Both the position numbers and the translations under genes were made by a program. Below are positions 1 through 7,647 of a DNA stretch of 23,249 nt, piece after piece. Origin of the DNA: [Eubacterium] saphenum (GTDB lineage Bacteria; Bacillota; Clostridia; Oscillospirales; Ruminococcaceae); contig SFHN01000019.1 in assembly GCA_004555635.1 (NCBI GenBank), forward strand, positions 1 to 23,249, given 5' to 3'. Numbering within the stretch: the stretch's first letter is position 1; each line of letters starts with the position of its first letter. Below the pieces are notes generated by a model that had not been told where the DNA came from, ran no database searches, and saw nothing but the letters and a program-made list of their open reading frames with translations.

Positions 1-687
1 CACTATAACAATCGGAATAAAAGGCAAAAAGTCTGTCGCTTTCTCCACGAAAAAGTTGAATCGTTCAAGTCCGGTCATTCCGGCAGGCATATTATCTATC
101 GCCGGAATGACAACAGAAAGCAGGCAGACCGCAAATACTCCACACGCAGCAAGTCCGCCCTTATCGCGGGATTTGAAAAGAATCAGGCAAACATACATAA
201 TGACGCATAAAACCACGAATACCGCCAGCATAGCCAAAGCAATCGCGATATCCGAAACAGCAAGGTCTGTTCCCAGAATTGCGCAGGAAAGCGCCGTTGC
301 GCCGATTGCTGCGGCTGCCGAGAAAACCGTGAGCGCGGTCATAACCGTGAATTTCGCGAGGGCAAGCCTGAACCCGTTGGCGGGCGTTGAGCGGCGGAAG
401 TGTACCCATACGGTTTTCGTTTCATTTGCCGCACCGTCAATGGGTGCGGACAAGGCAAAGTAGCAACAAAGCGCGGGAAAAGCCTTTGCAGCGACCGCCA
501 AATCGCCAAGAATGAGCTTCTTTGTGTCCTCGTCAATTAAATCGGCGAGATTTCCGAAACGAAAGCTCAGCACCGCAAGAAACGCCATCGCAGCCATACA
601 TAAACCCGAAACCGAAATAATCAAAAGGTGCTTTTTCATCAGCGCCCATTCGCAGTAAAGCAGTCCCCAAAACGAACCTTTTCTCAT
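1..687 (-). CDS. ABC-2 type transporter permease, partial (C-terminus outside window)
   Basis: An open frame of 229 codons runs from ATG at 687 to the window edge with no stop. The product has several hydrophobic segments, roughly residues 20-42, 65-80, 112-137, 145-168 and 175-195, starting after a short basic N-terminus (MRKGSFWG). It is most simply the membrane partner of the ATPase encoded just upstream. The start overlaps that gene's stop codon (TGATG), a sign of translational coupling, and an AAGGAG Shine-Dalgarno lies 8 nt upstream. GntR-YtrA/ATPase/permease operons in Firmicutes usually handle peptide or lipid-active compounds; the substrate here cannot be told. The family is assigned from context and hydrophobicity rather than from a motif. 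Confidence 0.8.
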   Translation of the reverse strand, partial: MRKGSFWGLLYCEWALMKKHLLIISVSGLCMAAMAFLAVLSFRFGNLADLIDEDTKKLILGDLAVAAKAFPALCCYFALSAPIDGAANETKTVWVHFRRSTPANGFRLALAKFTVMTALTVFSAAAAIGATALSCAILGTDLAVSDIAIALAMLAVFVVLCVIMYVCLILFKSRDKGGLAACGVFAVCLLSVVIPAIDNMPAGMTGLERFNFFVEKATDFLPFIPIVIV

Positions 688-1565
688 CAGGACCACTCCT
701 TTTTCTCCCTGTTCACATAGAACAGCATTATCTCCTCAAGCGTGGTTTTGTCAATCGTGAGCGACGGGTATTTACGCTTTGCGGCGGCTTTGTCGGATAC
801 CATAACCTCCGCGCCGAAGTCGCTTATTCGCGCGCTCACATAGTCCTCGCGTGAAATCTCCTTGAAATCGGAAATGCCGCATTTTATCACGCCGTGGCTT
901 TCGAGTATATCGTCCTTGAAACCCGTGAGCAGTATTTTTCCCCTGTCGATATAGGTCACGCTGTCGGCGATTTTCTCAAGGTCGCCCGTGATGTGCGAGG
1001 ACATGAGTATGCTGTTTTCCTCGTCCTGCAAATACTCGCGGAAAATGTCAAGTATCTCGTTTCTTACAACAGGGTCAAGTCCCGTTGTCGCCTCGTCCAT
1101 AATAAGCAGCCTTGCCCCGTGAGAAAGCGCCGCGGCAATTTGCAGCTTCATCTTCATTCCCTTGGAGAACTTTCCGATTTTCTTCTTTCGCGGAAGCCCG
1201 AAGCGGTCGAGGTACGCGAAAAACTGCTTCTCGTCCCAGTTTCCGTAAAGCCCGCTGAACATAACGCTAATCTGATTTGCGGTAAAGCTCTCGGGAAACG
1301 GCATTTCGTCAAAAACCGCTGCAATCTGCTCCTTTATTTCCTGCTCGTGCTGTATGTGGTCAAGTCCAAGAAGCTTTATGCTGCCGCTGTCGGCGGCGAT
1401 TATGTTAAGCAGCGCCTTTATCGTCGTGGTTTTGCCCGCGCCGTTTTGCCCGATAAAGCCCATTATGCTTCCCTTTGTGACGTTAAAGCTTATCCCGTCA
1501 AGGGTAAAGCCGTCATATTTTTTCGTAAGAGAGCTTATTTCGATTGCGTTTTCATAGTCACTCAT
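687..1565 (-). CDS. ABC transporter ATP-binding protein (YtrB/CcmA-like)
   Basis: This is a 292-residue nucleotide-binding subunit expected to power the adjacent permease at the cytoplasmic membrane. Walker A is GQNGAGKT (39-46), the signature is the degenerate FSKGM (133-137) in place of LSGGQ, Walker B is LLIMDE (153-158), and the H-loop histidine is at 191. Residues after about 210 form a C-terminal extension common in ABC-2 drug or bacteriocin exporter ATPases. The start has a GGAGGGG Shine-Dalgarno 6 nt upstream and overlaps the end of the GntR gene by 8 nt. The three genes therefore look like one operon read from the promoter at 1981-2009. Degenerate signatures are usual in this subfamily, so I do not take FSKGM as a defect. 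Confidence 0.93.
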   Translation of the reverse strand: MSDYENAIEISSLTKKYDGFTLDGISFNVTKGSIMGFIGQNGAGKTTTIKALLNIIAADSGSIKLLGLDHIQHEQEIKEQIAAVFDEMPFPESFTANQISVMFSGLYGNWDEKQFFAYLDRFGLPRKKKIGKFSKGMKMKLQIAAALSHGARLLIMDEATTGLDPVVRNEILDIFREYLQDEENSILMSSHITGDLEKIADSVTYIDRGKILLTGFKDDILESHGVIKCGISDFKEISREDYVSARISDFGAEVMVSDKAAAKRKYPSLTIDKTTLEEIMLFYVNREKKEWS

Positions 1566-1941
1566 CTGTTTCCCCTCCGTACATAAGTTCGAGCATCTCT
1601 TTCATTTCGTCAAGGGACAAGCCGCATAGCTGCGCCTTTTCGCAAGCCTTCGCGAGAAGCTCCTCCGTCTGGCGCACCGACTCCTCGCGGAGAAAATCGG
1701 TGTTCTGCGCTTTTACAAAGCAGCCCTTTCCCGCGAAGTTCTCGATAAACCCGTCCCGTTCAAGCTCCTCGTAAGCGCGCTTTGTCGTGATAACGCTTAT
1801 GCGGAGCTGCTGAGCAAGCATTCGCATTGACGGCAGGGCGTCCCCCGCAGCAAGCTCGCCGCTCATTATGTGAGCCTTTATCTGCGAGATAATCTGCTGA
1901 TAAATCGGCTCATCGGAAGAATTACTTAGGATAATGTCCAT
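1558..1941 (-). CDS. GntR family transcriptional regulator, YtrA subfamily
   Basis: The 127-residue protein has an N-terminal winged helix (about residues 10-75), with PSMRMLAQQLRIS as the helix-turn-helix and the GKGCFV wing. It ends in a short helical tail (about 85-120) rather than a large ligand domain, which defines the YtrA class. I chose ATG at 1941 because AGAGGTG lies upstream and a consensus promoter and dyad lie directly before it. The longer frame reaching 2238 would read through that promoter and the repeat region. The protein probably represses its own operon, binding the dyad just downstream of the -10 box, until an inducer such as a cell-envelope-active compound is present. 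The inducer is not predictable from sequence. Confidence 0.93.
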   Translation of the reverse strand: MDIILSNSSDEPIYQQIISQIKAHIMSGELAAGDALPSMRMLAQQLRISVITTKRAYEELERDGFIENFAGKGCFVKAQNTDFLREESVRQTEELLAKACEKAQLCGLSLDEMKEMLELMYGGETDE

Positions 1942-1960
1942 ATGGCACCTCTGTTGAAAT

Positions 1961-1979
1961 TGTATATACACGCTATACA
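1961..1979 (-). promoter_or_regulatory. Probable GntR operator (autoregulatory dyad)
   Basis: Two arms, TGTATA and TATACA, are inverted across 7 bp, and the left ten bases (TGTATATACA) are themselves a perfect palindrome. The site starts 1 bp past the -10 box, over the likely transcription start, where a bound YtrA-type repressor would block transcription. Assignment to the adjacent regulator is inference. Confidence 0.55.
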
Positions 1980-1980
1980 C

Positions 1981-2009
1981 AGTATAGCACGAACAATCAC
2001 AGTTGTCAA
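1981..2009 (-). promoter_or_regulatory. Sigma-A promoter of the GntR-ABC operon
   Basis: On the minus strand TTGACA (2009-2004) and TATACT (1986-1981) are separated by exactly 17 bp, about 40 bp upstream of the GntR start. Confidence 0.85.
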
Positions 2010-2077
2010 TAGGAAAACGAAAAAATATTTGCGCGAGTTTTGCAAATGCGCCGGCGCGTCCGCTCGGAACAAGGATA

Positions 2078-2112
2078 CAAAAGAACGGCAGGAGCCTTTG
2101 ACCCCCGCCGTT
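2078..2112 (-). terminator. Rho-independent terminator downstream of comFB
   Basis: The minus strand folds as AACGGCGGGGG pairing with CTCCTGCCGTT (2112-2102 with 2094-2084), followed by TCTTTTG. The hairpin is nearly identical to those after clpB and after the dprA/RNA unit. Confidence 0.8.
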
Positions 2113-2244
2113 GATATAGTTATGCAGAAAATCCGCCCGCCAAAAGGCGGAAAAGCGTGTCGAGGCACTCGACCCCGCCGTTGATACATTTATGCTGAAA
2201 ATCCACCTATCGAAAGGCGGAATTGCCCGTCGGGGCACCCGACT
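2105..2244 (-). repeat. Two tandem copies of a 70-bp dispersed repeat in the comFB 3' region
   Basis: Units at 2105-2174 and 2175-2244 align with a 70-bp period: each has CCGCCGTTGATA, an ATGC(A/T)GAAAATCC block, a GGCGG block and a CGAGGCAC-like block. A third copy lies at 4098-4173. On the minus strand each unit carries small hairpins such as TCGAG-TGC-CTCGA and CCGCC-TTTT-GGCGG. The outer edge coincides with the comFB stop codon, in the shared sequence CTAAGTCG. Confidence 0.75.
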
Positions 2245-2507
2245 TAGTCGTGAGAGGGGCGGGCAGATACGCAGGCAATCGCCGCAGAAACCGCAACGGT
2301 GATGTCCGCGGAGTTCTGACGGATTGTGCTGTCAAGCTTTGAATACAGCTCGCCGTTGTGGGTGCTTACATACTTAGCAGGAAGCTTGTTAAGAGCAACC
2401 GCCTTCATATCCTCGATACAGCGCGGGCACTTGCAGCAGTCCTCCCGCTCGAGCATTTCGTCAAGCTTTTCCTCAACAAACCGTTCCATCATATTTACCA
2501 GTGCCAT
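2244..2507 (-). CDS. comFB: ComFB family late competence protein
   Basis: The 87-residue protein matches the ComFB family along its length: an N-terminal helix with NMMERFVEEKLDEML, two CxxC cysteine pairs typical of the family in CCKCPRC (24-30), and the conserved ALNKLPAKYVSTHNGELYSKL segment, here around residues 38-58. ComFB lies in the comF operon of Bacillus and its molecular role is poorly defined; cyanobacterial relatives bind cyclic dinucleotides. I start at ATG 2507 because AGGAGG lies 8 nt upstream and a consensus promoter lies immediately before it; the frame further upstream reads through that promoter. No comFA or comFC is adjacent, so the gene stands alone, in tandem after glmM. 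The cysteines may bind a metal. Confidence 0.88.
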   Translation of the reverse strand: MALVNMMERFVEEKLDEMLEREDCCKCPRCIEDMKAVALNKLPAKYVSTHNGELYSKLDSTIRQNSADITVAVSAAIACVSARPSHD

Positions 2508-2535
2508 ACTCTTATCCTCCTGTCGTGTTTCCTTC

Positions 2536-2564
2536 ATTTTATTACAATCCCGCGCGTTTGTCAA
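2536..2564 (-). promoter_or_regulatory. Sigma-A promoter of comFB
   Basis: TTGACA (2564-2559), a 17-bp spacer and TAAAAT (2541-2536) on the minus strand lie just upstream of the AGGAGG site. Between it and the glmM stop codon is a 6-bp hairpin (2571-2586) without a U tract, so some read-through from glmM is possible. Confidence 0.85.
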
Positions 2565-2576
2565 GCGCTATCGGGA

Positions 2577-3929
2577 TTATTCCCGACAAACGGCAAACCC
2601 CTTGCCGCATACAACCGCCTCGATGTCCGCAACGTGCTTTTCGCACAGCTCCATCGTCTTTGCCTCAACCATAATTCGCAGCAGCGGCTCGGTTCCGCTC
2701 GGGCGGACAAGCACCCTGCCGTCTGCTCCCAGAGCGGCTTCCGCAGATTTTACCGCCGCACAGACGTCCGCGTCGGAAAGCACCGCCTGCTTATCTGCAA
2801 CCCTTACGTTCTTCAGAAGCTGCGGGTAAACCGTCATCGGCGCGCAAAGCTCCGAAAGCGTCGCCTTTTTCGCGCACATAACCTGCATAAGCTTTAGCGC
2901 CGTGATAATTCCGTCGCCCGTGTTCGCGTACTTCGAGAAGATGATATGCCCCGAGTTTTCGCCGCCGAGAATGTAGCCGTGCTCCGACATATTCTCGTAA
3001 ACGTACTTGTCGCCGACGGCGGTTTTCTCGTAGTTTATCCCAAGCTCGTCAAACGCCTTGTAAAGCCCTAAGTTCGACATAACCGTTGTGACAACGGTGT
3101 TCTTTTCGAGCTTTCCGCGCTCCTTCATATAGCTGCCGTAGATGTAGAGGATTTTGTCGCCGTCAACAACATTTCCCTTTTCGTCAACGGCAAGGCAGCG
3201 GTCTGCGTCGCCGTCAAATGCAAAGCCCGCGTCAAGCCCCTCGCCTACGACAAGACTTTGCAGCCCCTCAATATGCGTCGAGCCACAGTTCGTGTTAATG
3301 TTAAGCCCGTTCGGCTTGTTGTTTATAACGTAGGTCTTTGCGCCGAGCGCGTCAAACACGCTCTTCGCTATGCTGAACGCCGCGCCGTTTGCGCAGTCAA
3401 GCCCTATGCGCTTGCCCTTGAACGAATGAACCGCGAGCGAAATCAGGTAGCCTATGTAGCGGTTTCTGCCGACGGAATAGTCCTGCGCCAAGCCGATATC
3501 GTCGCCCTTTGCAAGCGGGATTTCGGGGATTTCCCCGTCGATATAGCGCTCTATCTCTACTAAAACCTCGTCGTCCATCTTCTCGCCCTTTGAGTTAAAG
3601 AGCTTTATCCCGTTGTCGTCATAGGGGTTATGGCTCGCGGAAATCATAATACCGCAGTCAAATTCGTCAATCTTCGTGACGTAGGAAACGCTCGGCGTTG
3701 TCGTGACGTGAAGCAGCGAAACGTCCGCGCCCGACGCGGTAAGCCCCGCCACAAGCGCATACTCGAACATATAGGAGCTTCTGCGCGTGTCCTTTCCGAT
3801 AACCACCGAGCAGCGGCGCTCGCCGCCGTAGTAATGCCCGATAAACCGCCCGATTTTGAACGCGTGCTCGACCCTAAGCCCCTCGTTTGCCTCCCCGCGG
3901 AAGCCGTCTGTCCCGAAATACTTTGGCAT
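2577..3929 (-). CDS. glmM: Phosphoglucosamine mutase
   Basis: GlmM converts glucosamine-6-phosphate to glucosamine-1-phosphate in the cytoplasm, feeding UDP-GlcNAc for peptidoglycan. The 450-residue protein has the expected length. It begins PKYFGTDGFRG and carries the phosphoserine loop ISASHNP with the active serine at 99. The Mg-binding loop DGDADR is at 239-244, and the C-terminal substrate phosphate loop VRPSGTEPLLRI lies near residue 420. The combination FGTDGFRG plus SASHNP distinguishes GlmM from phosphoglucomutase/phosphomannomutase. I start at ATG 3929, with a GGGGA site upstream, rather than 16 codons earlier, since the longer form would begin almost at the transcription start. The gene is monocistronic or weakly joined to comFB, 69 nt downstream. 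Confidence 0.96.
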   Translation of the reverse strand: MPKYFGTDGFRGEANEGLRVEHAFKIGRFIGHYYGGERRCSVVIGKDTRRSSYMFEYALVAGLTASGADVSLLHVTTTPSVSYVTKIDEFDCGIMISASHNPYDDNGIKLFNSKGEKMDDEVLVEIERYIDGEIPEIPLAKGDDIGLAQDYSVGRNRYIGYLISLAVHSFKGKRIGLDCANGAAFSIAKSVFDALGAKTYVINNKPNGLNINTNCGSTHIEGLQSLVVGEGLDAGFAFDGDADRCLAVDEKGNVVDGDKILYIYGSYMKERGKLEKNTVVTTVMSNLGLYKAFDELGINYEKTAVGDKYVYENMSEHGYILGGENSGHIIFSKYANTGDGIITALKLMQVMCAKKATLSELCAPMTVYPQLLKNVRVADKQAVLSDADVCAAVKSAEAALGADGRVLVRPSGTEPLLRIMVEAKTMELCEKHVADIEAVVCGKGFAVCRE

Positions 3930-3982
3930 AACAATTTTTCCCCGTTTTCTGTATTTTTTTGAATTATATGCGTACATTTATA

Positions 3983-4011
3983 ATTATATTTCAGTTTATG
4001 AAATTTGTCAA
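3983..4011 (-). promoter_or_regulatory. Sigma-A promoter of glmM (perfect consensus)
   Basis: TTGACA (4011-4006), exactly 17 bp, then TATAAT (3988-3983) on the minus strand. This is the fully consensus vegetative promoter and suggests strong constitutive expression. Confidence 0.92.
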
Positions 4012-4070
4012 GCGCCGCGCAGCAAATTATCAGAAGAATATCGTTAGGCTTACGCGCAAATGCCCGCCCA

Positions 4071-4104
4071 AAACAAAACGGCAGGAGCTTTCGCCCCCGC
4101 CGTT
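4071..4104 (-). terminator. Rho-independent terminator downstream of clpB
   Basis: The minus strand forms a 12-bp stem (4104-4093 with 4088-4077, two G-U pairs) closed by a GAAA tetraloop and followed by TTTGTTT. It is an orthodox strong terminator, near-identical in sequence to the one at 2078-2112. Confidence 0.9.
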
Positions 4105-4173
4105 GATAAAGTAATGCAGAGAACCCACCCGCCGAAATGCGGAATAGCGTGTTGAGACACTCGGCTCGACTTA
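4098..4173 (-). repeat. Third copy of the dispersed 3' repeat, after clpB
   Basis: This stretch aligns with the units at 2105-2244: CCGCCGTTGATA, an ATGCAGA block, a GCGGAATAGCGTG block, and CGACTTAG at the clpB stop codon. The hairpins are more decayed than in the comFB copies. Its proximal end merges into the terminator. Confidence 0.7.
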
Positions 4174-6768
4174 GCTCTCGATAGCAAGCGCGCCGTCCTT
4201 TACCACTATCTTTATGGTATCCTCGGGCTTTAGCTTGTCGGCAAGAATTTCGCGCGCGATAAGCGTTTCGAGATTGCGCTGAATATATCTCTTAAGCGGA
4301 CGTGCGCCGAAGTTCGGGTCGTAGCTTGCCTCGACAATGTGCTGCTTTGCCTCCTCGGTGATTTCGAGAGAGAGCTGCTTATCCTTCAGGCGGCGGCGAA
4401 GGTCGTTCGTCTGAAGGTCGATTATGCCGTAAATCTCCTTTTTCGTAAGCGGCTTGTAGAATACCGTTTCGTCAAGACGATTAAGGAACTCGGGGCGGAA
4501 CGACTGCTTTAACAGCCTGTCAACACTCTCCCTTGCGCTCTCGGAAATCTGCCCGTTCTCGTCAATTCCGTCAAGGATATACTGCGAGCCGAGGTTCGAG
4601 GTGAGTATGATAATCGTGTTCTTGAAGTCAACCGTTCTGCCCTGCGAGTCGGTAACTCTGCCGTCGTCAAGGATTTGCAGCAAAACGTTGAACACGTCGG
4701 GGTGAGCCTTTTCAACCTCGTCGAACAGAACTACGGAGTAGGGCTTTCTGCGAACCGCCTCGGTAAGCTGACCGCCCTCCTCATAGCCAACGTATCCGGG
4801 AGGCGCTCCGATAAGACGGGATACGTTGTGCTTCTCCATATATTCCGACATATCAATGCGGATTATGTTGTGCTCGTCGTCAAACAGCGCTTCGGCAAGC
4901 GCCTTTGCAAGCTCGGTCTTGCCGACGCCCGTCGGGCCTAGGAACAGGAAGCTGCCGAGCGGCTTTCTCGGGTCGTTTATGCCCGCGCGCGAGCGCATAA
5001 TCGCTTCGGTAACGCGGTCTACCGCCTCGTCCTGACCCATAACGCGCTTGTGAAGCGTGTCGGAGAGCATAAGAATCTTCTGGCGCTCGCCCTCTACAAG
5101 CTTCGACACGGGAATGCCTGTCCAGCGCGCAACTATCCTTGCGATTTCCTCCTCGCTTACCTTGTCGCGAAGAAGCGAGCTGTTCTTTGCGCTTTCGGCA
5201 AGCTTTTCTTCCTCCTCAAGCTCCTTTTGCAGGCGCGGCAAAGTGCCGTACTGAAGCTCTGCGGCGCGGTTCAGGTTATAATCGCGCTTTGCCTTTTCTA
5301 TCTCGGCGTTAGTCGCCTCGATTTCCTCACGCAGCTTCTGAACCTTGTTTATCGCCTGCTTCTCGTTCTCCCACTTTGCCTTCATCGCGGTGAACTTCTC
5401 GCGCATTTCCGCAAGCTCGCGGCGGATTTCGGAAAGGTGCTCTGCGGAGAGCTTGTCGGTTTCCTTTGTGAGCGCAGCTTCCTCAATTTCGTGCTGCATA
5501 ATGTTTCTCGCGATTTCGTCAAGCTCTGCGGGCATACTGTCCATCTCGGTCTTTATCATCGCGCAAGCCTCGTCGATAAGGTCAATCGCCTTGTCGGGGA
5601 GGAATCTGTCGGTGATATAGCGGTTGGAAAGCGTAGCCGCCGCGATAATCGCGCTGTCCTGAATTTTTACGCCGTGGTATACCTCGTAGCGCTCTTTCAG
5701 TCCGCGGAGTATCGAGATTGTATCCTCTACGTTAGGCTCGGGGACAAGCACTTTCTGGAAGCGGCGCTCAAGAGCAGGGTCCTTCTCGATATACTTCGCG
5801 TATTCGTCAAGCGTCGTCGCGCCTATGCAGTGAAGCTCGCCGCGTGCAAGCAGGGGTTTTAACAGGTTGCCCGCATCCATAGCGCCATTGCTTTTGCCCG
5901 CGCCGACAATCAGGTGGATTTCATCAATGAACAGGAGAATCCTGCCCTCGCTCTTTTTAACCTCGTTAAGAACAGCCTTAAGGCGCTCCTCAAACTCGCC
6001 CTGATATTTAGCGCCCGCGATAAGCGCGCCCATATCCAGCGAAAACAGCTTTCTGTCCTTTAGATTTGCGGGAACATCGCCGCGTACAATTCTAAGCGCA
6101 AGCCCCTCTGCGATAGCGGTCTTGCCGACGCCCGGCTCGCCGATAAGGCAAGGGTTGTTCTTCGTCTTTCTCGAAAGAATACGGATTACGTTTCGTATCT
6201 CGGAATCTCTGCCGATTACGGGGTCGAGCTTGTTCTGCCGCGCAAGCTCAACCAAGTCCTGACCGTACTTGTTAAGCGCGTCGTAGGTTTCCTCGGGGTC
6301 CTGCGAGGTAACGCGCTGGCTGCCCCTGACCTCCGAAAGCGCCTTAAGCACCTTGTCCTTCGTTATTCCAAACGACTTGAAAATCCCCGCAGTGCCGCTG
6401 CCCGGCTTTTCTACAAGAGCAAGGAAAATGTGCTCGACGGAAACGTAGTCGTCCTTCATACGCTCCGCCTGCGCCTCGGCTTCTACAAGCGCTGCGTTAA
6501 GCTCGGAGGAAACGTAGACCTTGCCCGCTTCCCTGCCGCCGCCCGAAACGCGCGACATTCCCTCTACGAATTTAAGCGCCGCAGTCTTTACCGCCGACGC
6601 GTCAATGCCCATCTTCGTGAGCAGCTGCGGAACAACTCCGCCCTCGTCGTTAAGGAGAGCGTAGAGAAGATGTTCCTGCTCGGTGCAGTTGTTCTGATAG
6701 CTCAATGACATATCCTGCGCCGACTGGATTGCTTCCAGCGATTTGTGTGTGAATTTGTTGGGATTCAT
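4171..6768 (-). CDS. clpB: ATP-dependent chaperone/disaggregase ClpB
   Basis: ClpB is a hexameric AAA+ motor that pulls polypeptides out of aggregates together with DnaK. The 865-residue protein has the full layout: Clp N-domain (about 1-145), first AAA+ module with Walker A GEPGVGKT (210-217), a long charged M-domain coiled coil (about 405-530), and a second AAA+ module with GPTGVGKT near residue 605. The C-terminal D2-small domain contains [11 protein letters not shown]. The M-domain and length separate it from ClpC and ClpA, and there is no IGF/L loop expected of ClpP partners. AGGAGGT lies 6 nt before ATG 6768. I find no CIRCE inverted repeat and no CtsR-type heptad repeat upstream. The gene sits 44 nt after an RHH gene and probably shares its promoter. 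Confidence 0.97.
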   Translation of the reverse strand: MNPNKFTHKSLEAIQSAQDMSLSYQNNCTEQEHLLYALLNDEGGVVPQLLTKMGIDASAVKTAALKFVEGMSRVSGGGREAGKVYVSSELNAALVEAEAQAERMKDDYVSVEHIFLALVEKPGSGTAGIFKSFGITKDKVLKALSEVRGSQRVTSQDPEETYDALNKYGQDLVELARQNKLDPVIGRDSEIRNVIRILSRKTKNNPCLIGEPGVGKTAIAEGLALRIVRGDVPANLKDRKLFSLDMGALIAGAKYQGEFEERLKAVLNEVKKSEGRILLFIDEIHLIVGAGKSNGAMDAGNLLKPLLARGELHCIGATTLDEYAKYIEKDPALERRFQKVLVPEPNVEDTISILRGLKERYEVYHGVKIQDSAIIAAATLSNRYITDRFLPDKAIDLIDEACAMIKTEMDSMPAELDEIARNIMQHEIEEAALTKETDKLSAEHLSEIRRELAEMREKFTAMKAKWENEKQAINKVQKLREEIEATNAEIEKAKRDYNLNRAAELQYGTLPRLQKELEEEEKLAESAKNSSLLRDKVSEEEIARIVARWTGIPVSKLVEGERQKILMLSDTLHKRVMGQDEAVDRVTEAIMRSRAGINDPRKPLGSFLFLGPTGVGKTELAKALAEALFDDEHNIIRIDMSEYMEKHNVSRLIGAPPGYVGYEEGGQLTEAVRRKPYSVVLFDEVEKAHPDVFNVLLQILDDGRVTDSQGRTVDFKNTIIILTSNLGSQYILDGIDENGQISESARESVDRLLKQSFRPEFLNRLDETVFYKPLTKKEIYGIIDLQTNDLRRRLKDKQLSLEITEEAKQHIVEASYDPNFGARPLKRYIQRNLETLIAREILADKLKPEDTIKIVVKDGALAIES

Positions 6769-6790
6769 AATGCTACCTCCTTATTGTTAT

Positions 6791-6806
6791 GCCGCAAAGC
6801 TGCGGC
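6791..6806. other. Perfect hairpin between the RHH gene and clpB
   Basis: GCCGCA and TGCGGC pair around an AAGC loop in the 44-nt gap, ending about 10 nt before the clpB Shine-Dalgarno. On the minus (transcribed) strand no U tract follows, so it is not a terminator in that direction. It could affect mRNA processing or clpB translation. On the plus strand GCTTTTT follows, but no plus-strand gene ends here. Confidence 0.4.
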
Positions 6807-6812
6807 GCTTTT

Positions 6813-7466
6813 TCAGATAATCGCCCGCTGCTTTTTTATCCGCGCGGCATAGCACTTTTCCGCCGCTTCGCAGGCGCCCTCCCTGTCGGGAAGGGAAGCG
6901 AAATACTCCTTCATAACCGCGTCAAACATCGCCATATATTCCGCAACGATTGTGCCAAGCTCCTCGTCGGAAACCTCCTCGGCAGGCATATTCAGCGTTC
7001 GTATGAACTTGCCGTCGGCAATCGAATAGGTGATATCCTGCGTAATGGCGTTCGCAATATACCGCTGCTCAAGCGCCGCCCAGCACTGAAAGAAGTCCAT
7101 CAAATCCTCGATAAGCTGCGGATTTTGCGTGCGGAACTGCACCCGAAGCTCCCCCGCCTTAACCCTGCCGCCCGTGTAAATCTCCACGGAATAGCGCACG
7201 GTGGGCTTGTAGCGGTATTTAAGCGAGGTGCGGCAGGAAAGCGAGCTTCCCGTCGGCTGCTCCGTAAGGAAAAAACCGTCGTTTATCGAGCGCTGAACCG
7301 AGGAAAGTATCTCCCGAAGCCGCATTTCGGGCGTGGTGTATGCGACACGCTCGGCTAGGATACGGTTTATCATAGCGGAACGGCTAAGCCCCTCGGACTG
7401 CGCAAGCTCGTCTACCGCGTCAACAATGCTGTCAGACAGCACAAGAGAATATATGCTTTTCTTCAT
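6813..7466 (-). CDS. Ribbon-helix-helix domain protein of unknown function
   Basis: The 217-residue protein starts with a likely Arc/CopG-type ribbon-helix-helix: KKSIYSLVLSDSIVDAVDEL as strand and first helix, then EGLSRSAMINRIL as second helix (to about residue 38). About 170 residues follow that I do not recognise, mixed alpha/beta with no obvious membrane segment and no catalytic motif. I start at ATG 7466 because AAAGGAG then has a 9-nt spacing; an ATG at 7475 abuts the Shine-Dalgarno. A consensus promoter lies just upstream. It is the first gene of a probable two-gene unit with clpB, so a role as DNA-binding regulator, perhaps of this unit, is plausible but unproven. Confidence 0.8.
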   Translation of the reverse strand: MKKSIYSLVLSDSIVDAVDELAQSEGLSRSAMINRILAERVAYTTPEMRLREILSSVQRSINDGFFLTEQPTGSSLSCRTSLKYRYKPTVRYSVEIYTGGRVKAGELRVQFRTQNPQLIEDLMDFFQCWAALEQRYIANAITQDITYSIADGKFIRTLNMPAEEVSDEELGTIVAEYMAMFDAVMKEYFASLPDREGACEAAEKCYAARIKKQRAII

Positions 7467-7495
7467 CGGTTTCATCTCCTTTCCTTGCAGTAATA

Positions 7496-7524
7496 ATTGT
7501 ATCACACTTTTAATAATTTGTCAA
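7496..7524 (-). promoter_or_regulatory. Sigma-A promoter of the RHH-clpB unit
   Basis: TTGACA (7524-7519), 17 bp, TACAAT (7501-7496) on the minus strand in a very AT-rich stretch; the RHH start codon lies 30 bp downstream of the -10 box. It is a housekeeping-type promoter with no heat-shock operator that I can recognise. Confidence 0.87.
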
Positions 7525-7590
7525 GCATTTTTAATAAATATTTTTGCAAGTTTCAAAAATTTCCTGCGTAGATTAGGCAAGCTAACCTGA

Positions 7591-7624
7591 AACAAAACGG
7601 CAGGAGCGCTATACCCCTGCCGTT
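7591..7624 (-). terminator. Terminator ending the dprA-structured RNA unit
   Basis: On the minus strand AACGGCAGGGG (7624-7614) pairs with CTCCTGCCGTT (7606-7596), followed by TTGTTT. The 3' arm is shared with the terminators after comFB and clpB. It lies 23 nt past the closing helix of the RNA candidate. Confidence 0.85.
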
Positions 7625-7647
7625 GCAACTATCCCAAAGCTCACTTT

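Noticed and set aside
1942..2238. N-terminal extension of the GntR protein up to 2238
   Set aside because: It would be translated across the consensus promoter, the operator, a terminator and tandem repeats; the shorter start has a good ribosome site and the normal YtrA length.
2105..2244. CRISPR-like array
   Set aside because: Only two diverged 70-bp units in direct contact, with no unique spacers and no cas genes.
5050..5862. Long plus-strand ORF opposite clpB (270 codons)
   Set aside because: It is antisense to the well-supported clpB reading frame, has no start signals, and has Leu/Arg-rich shadow composition.
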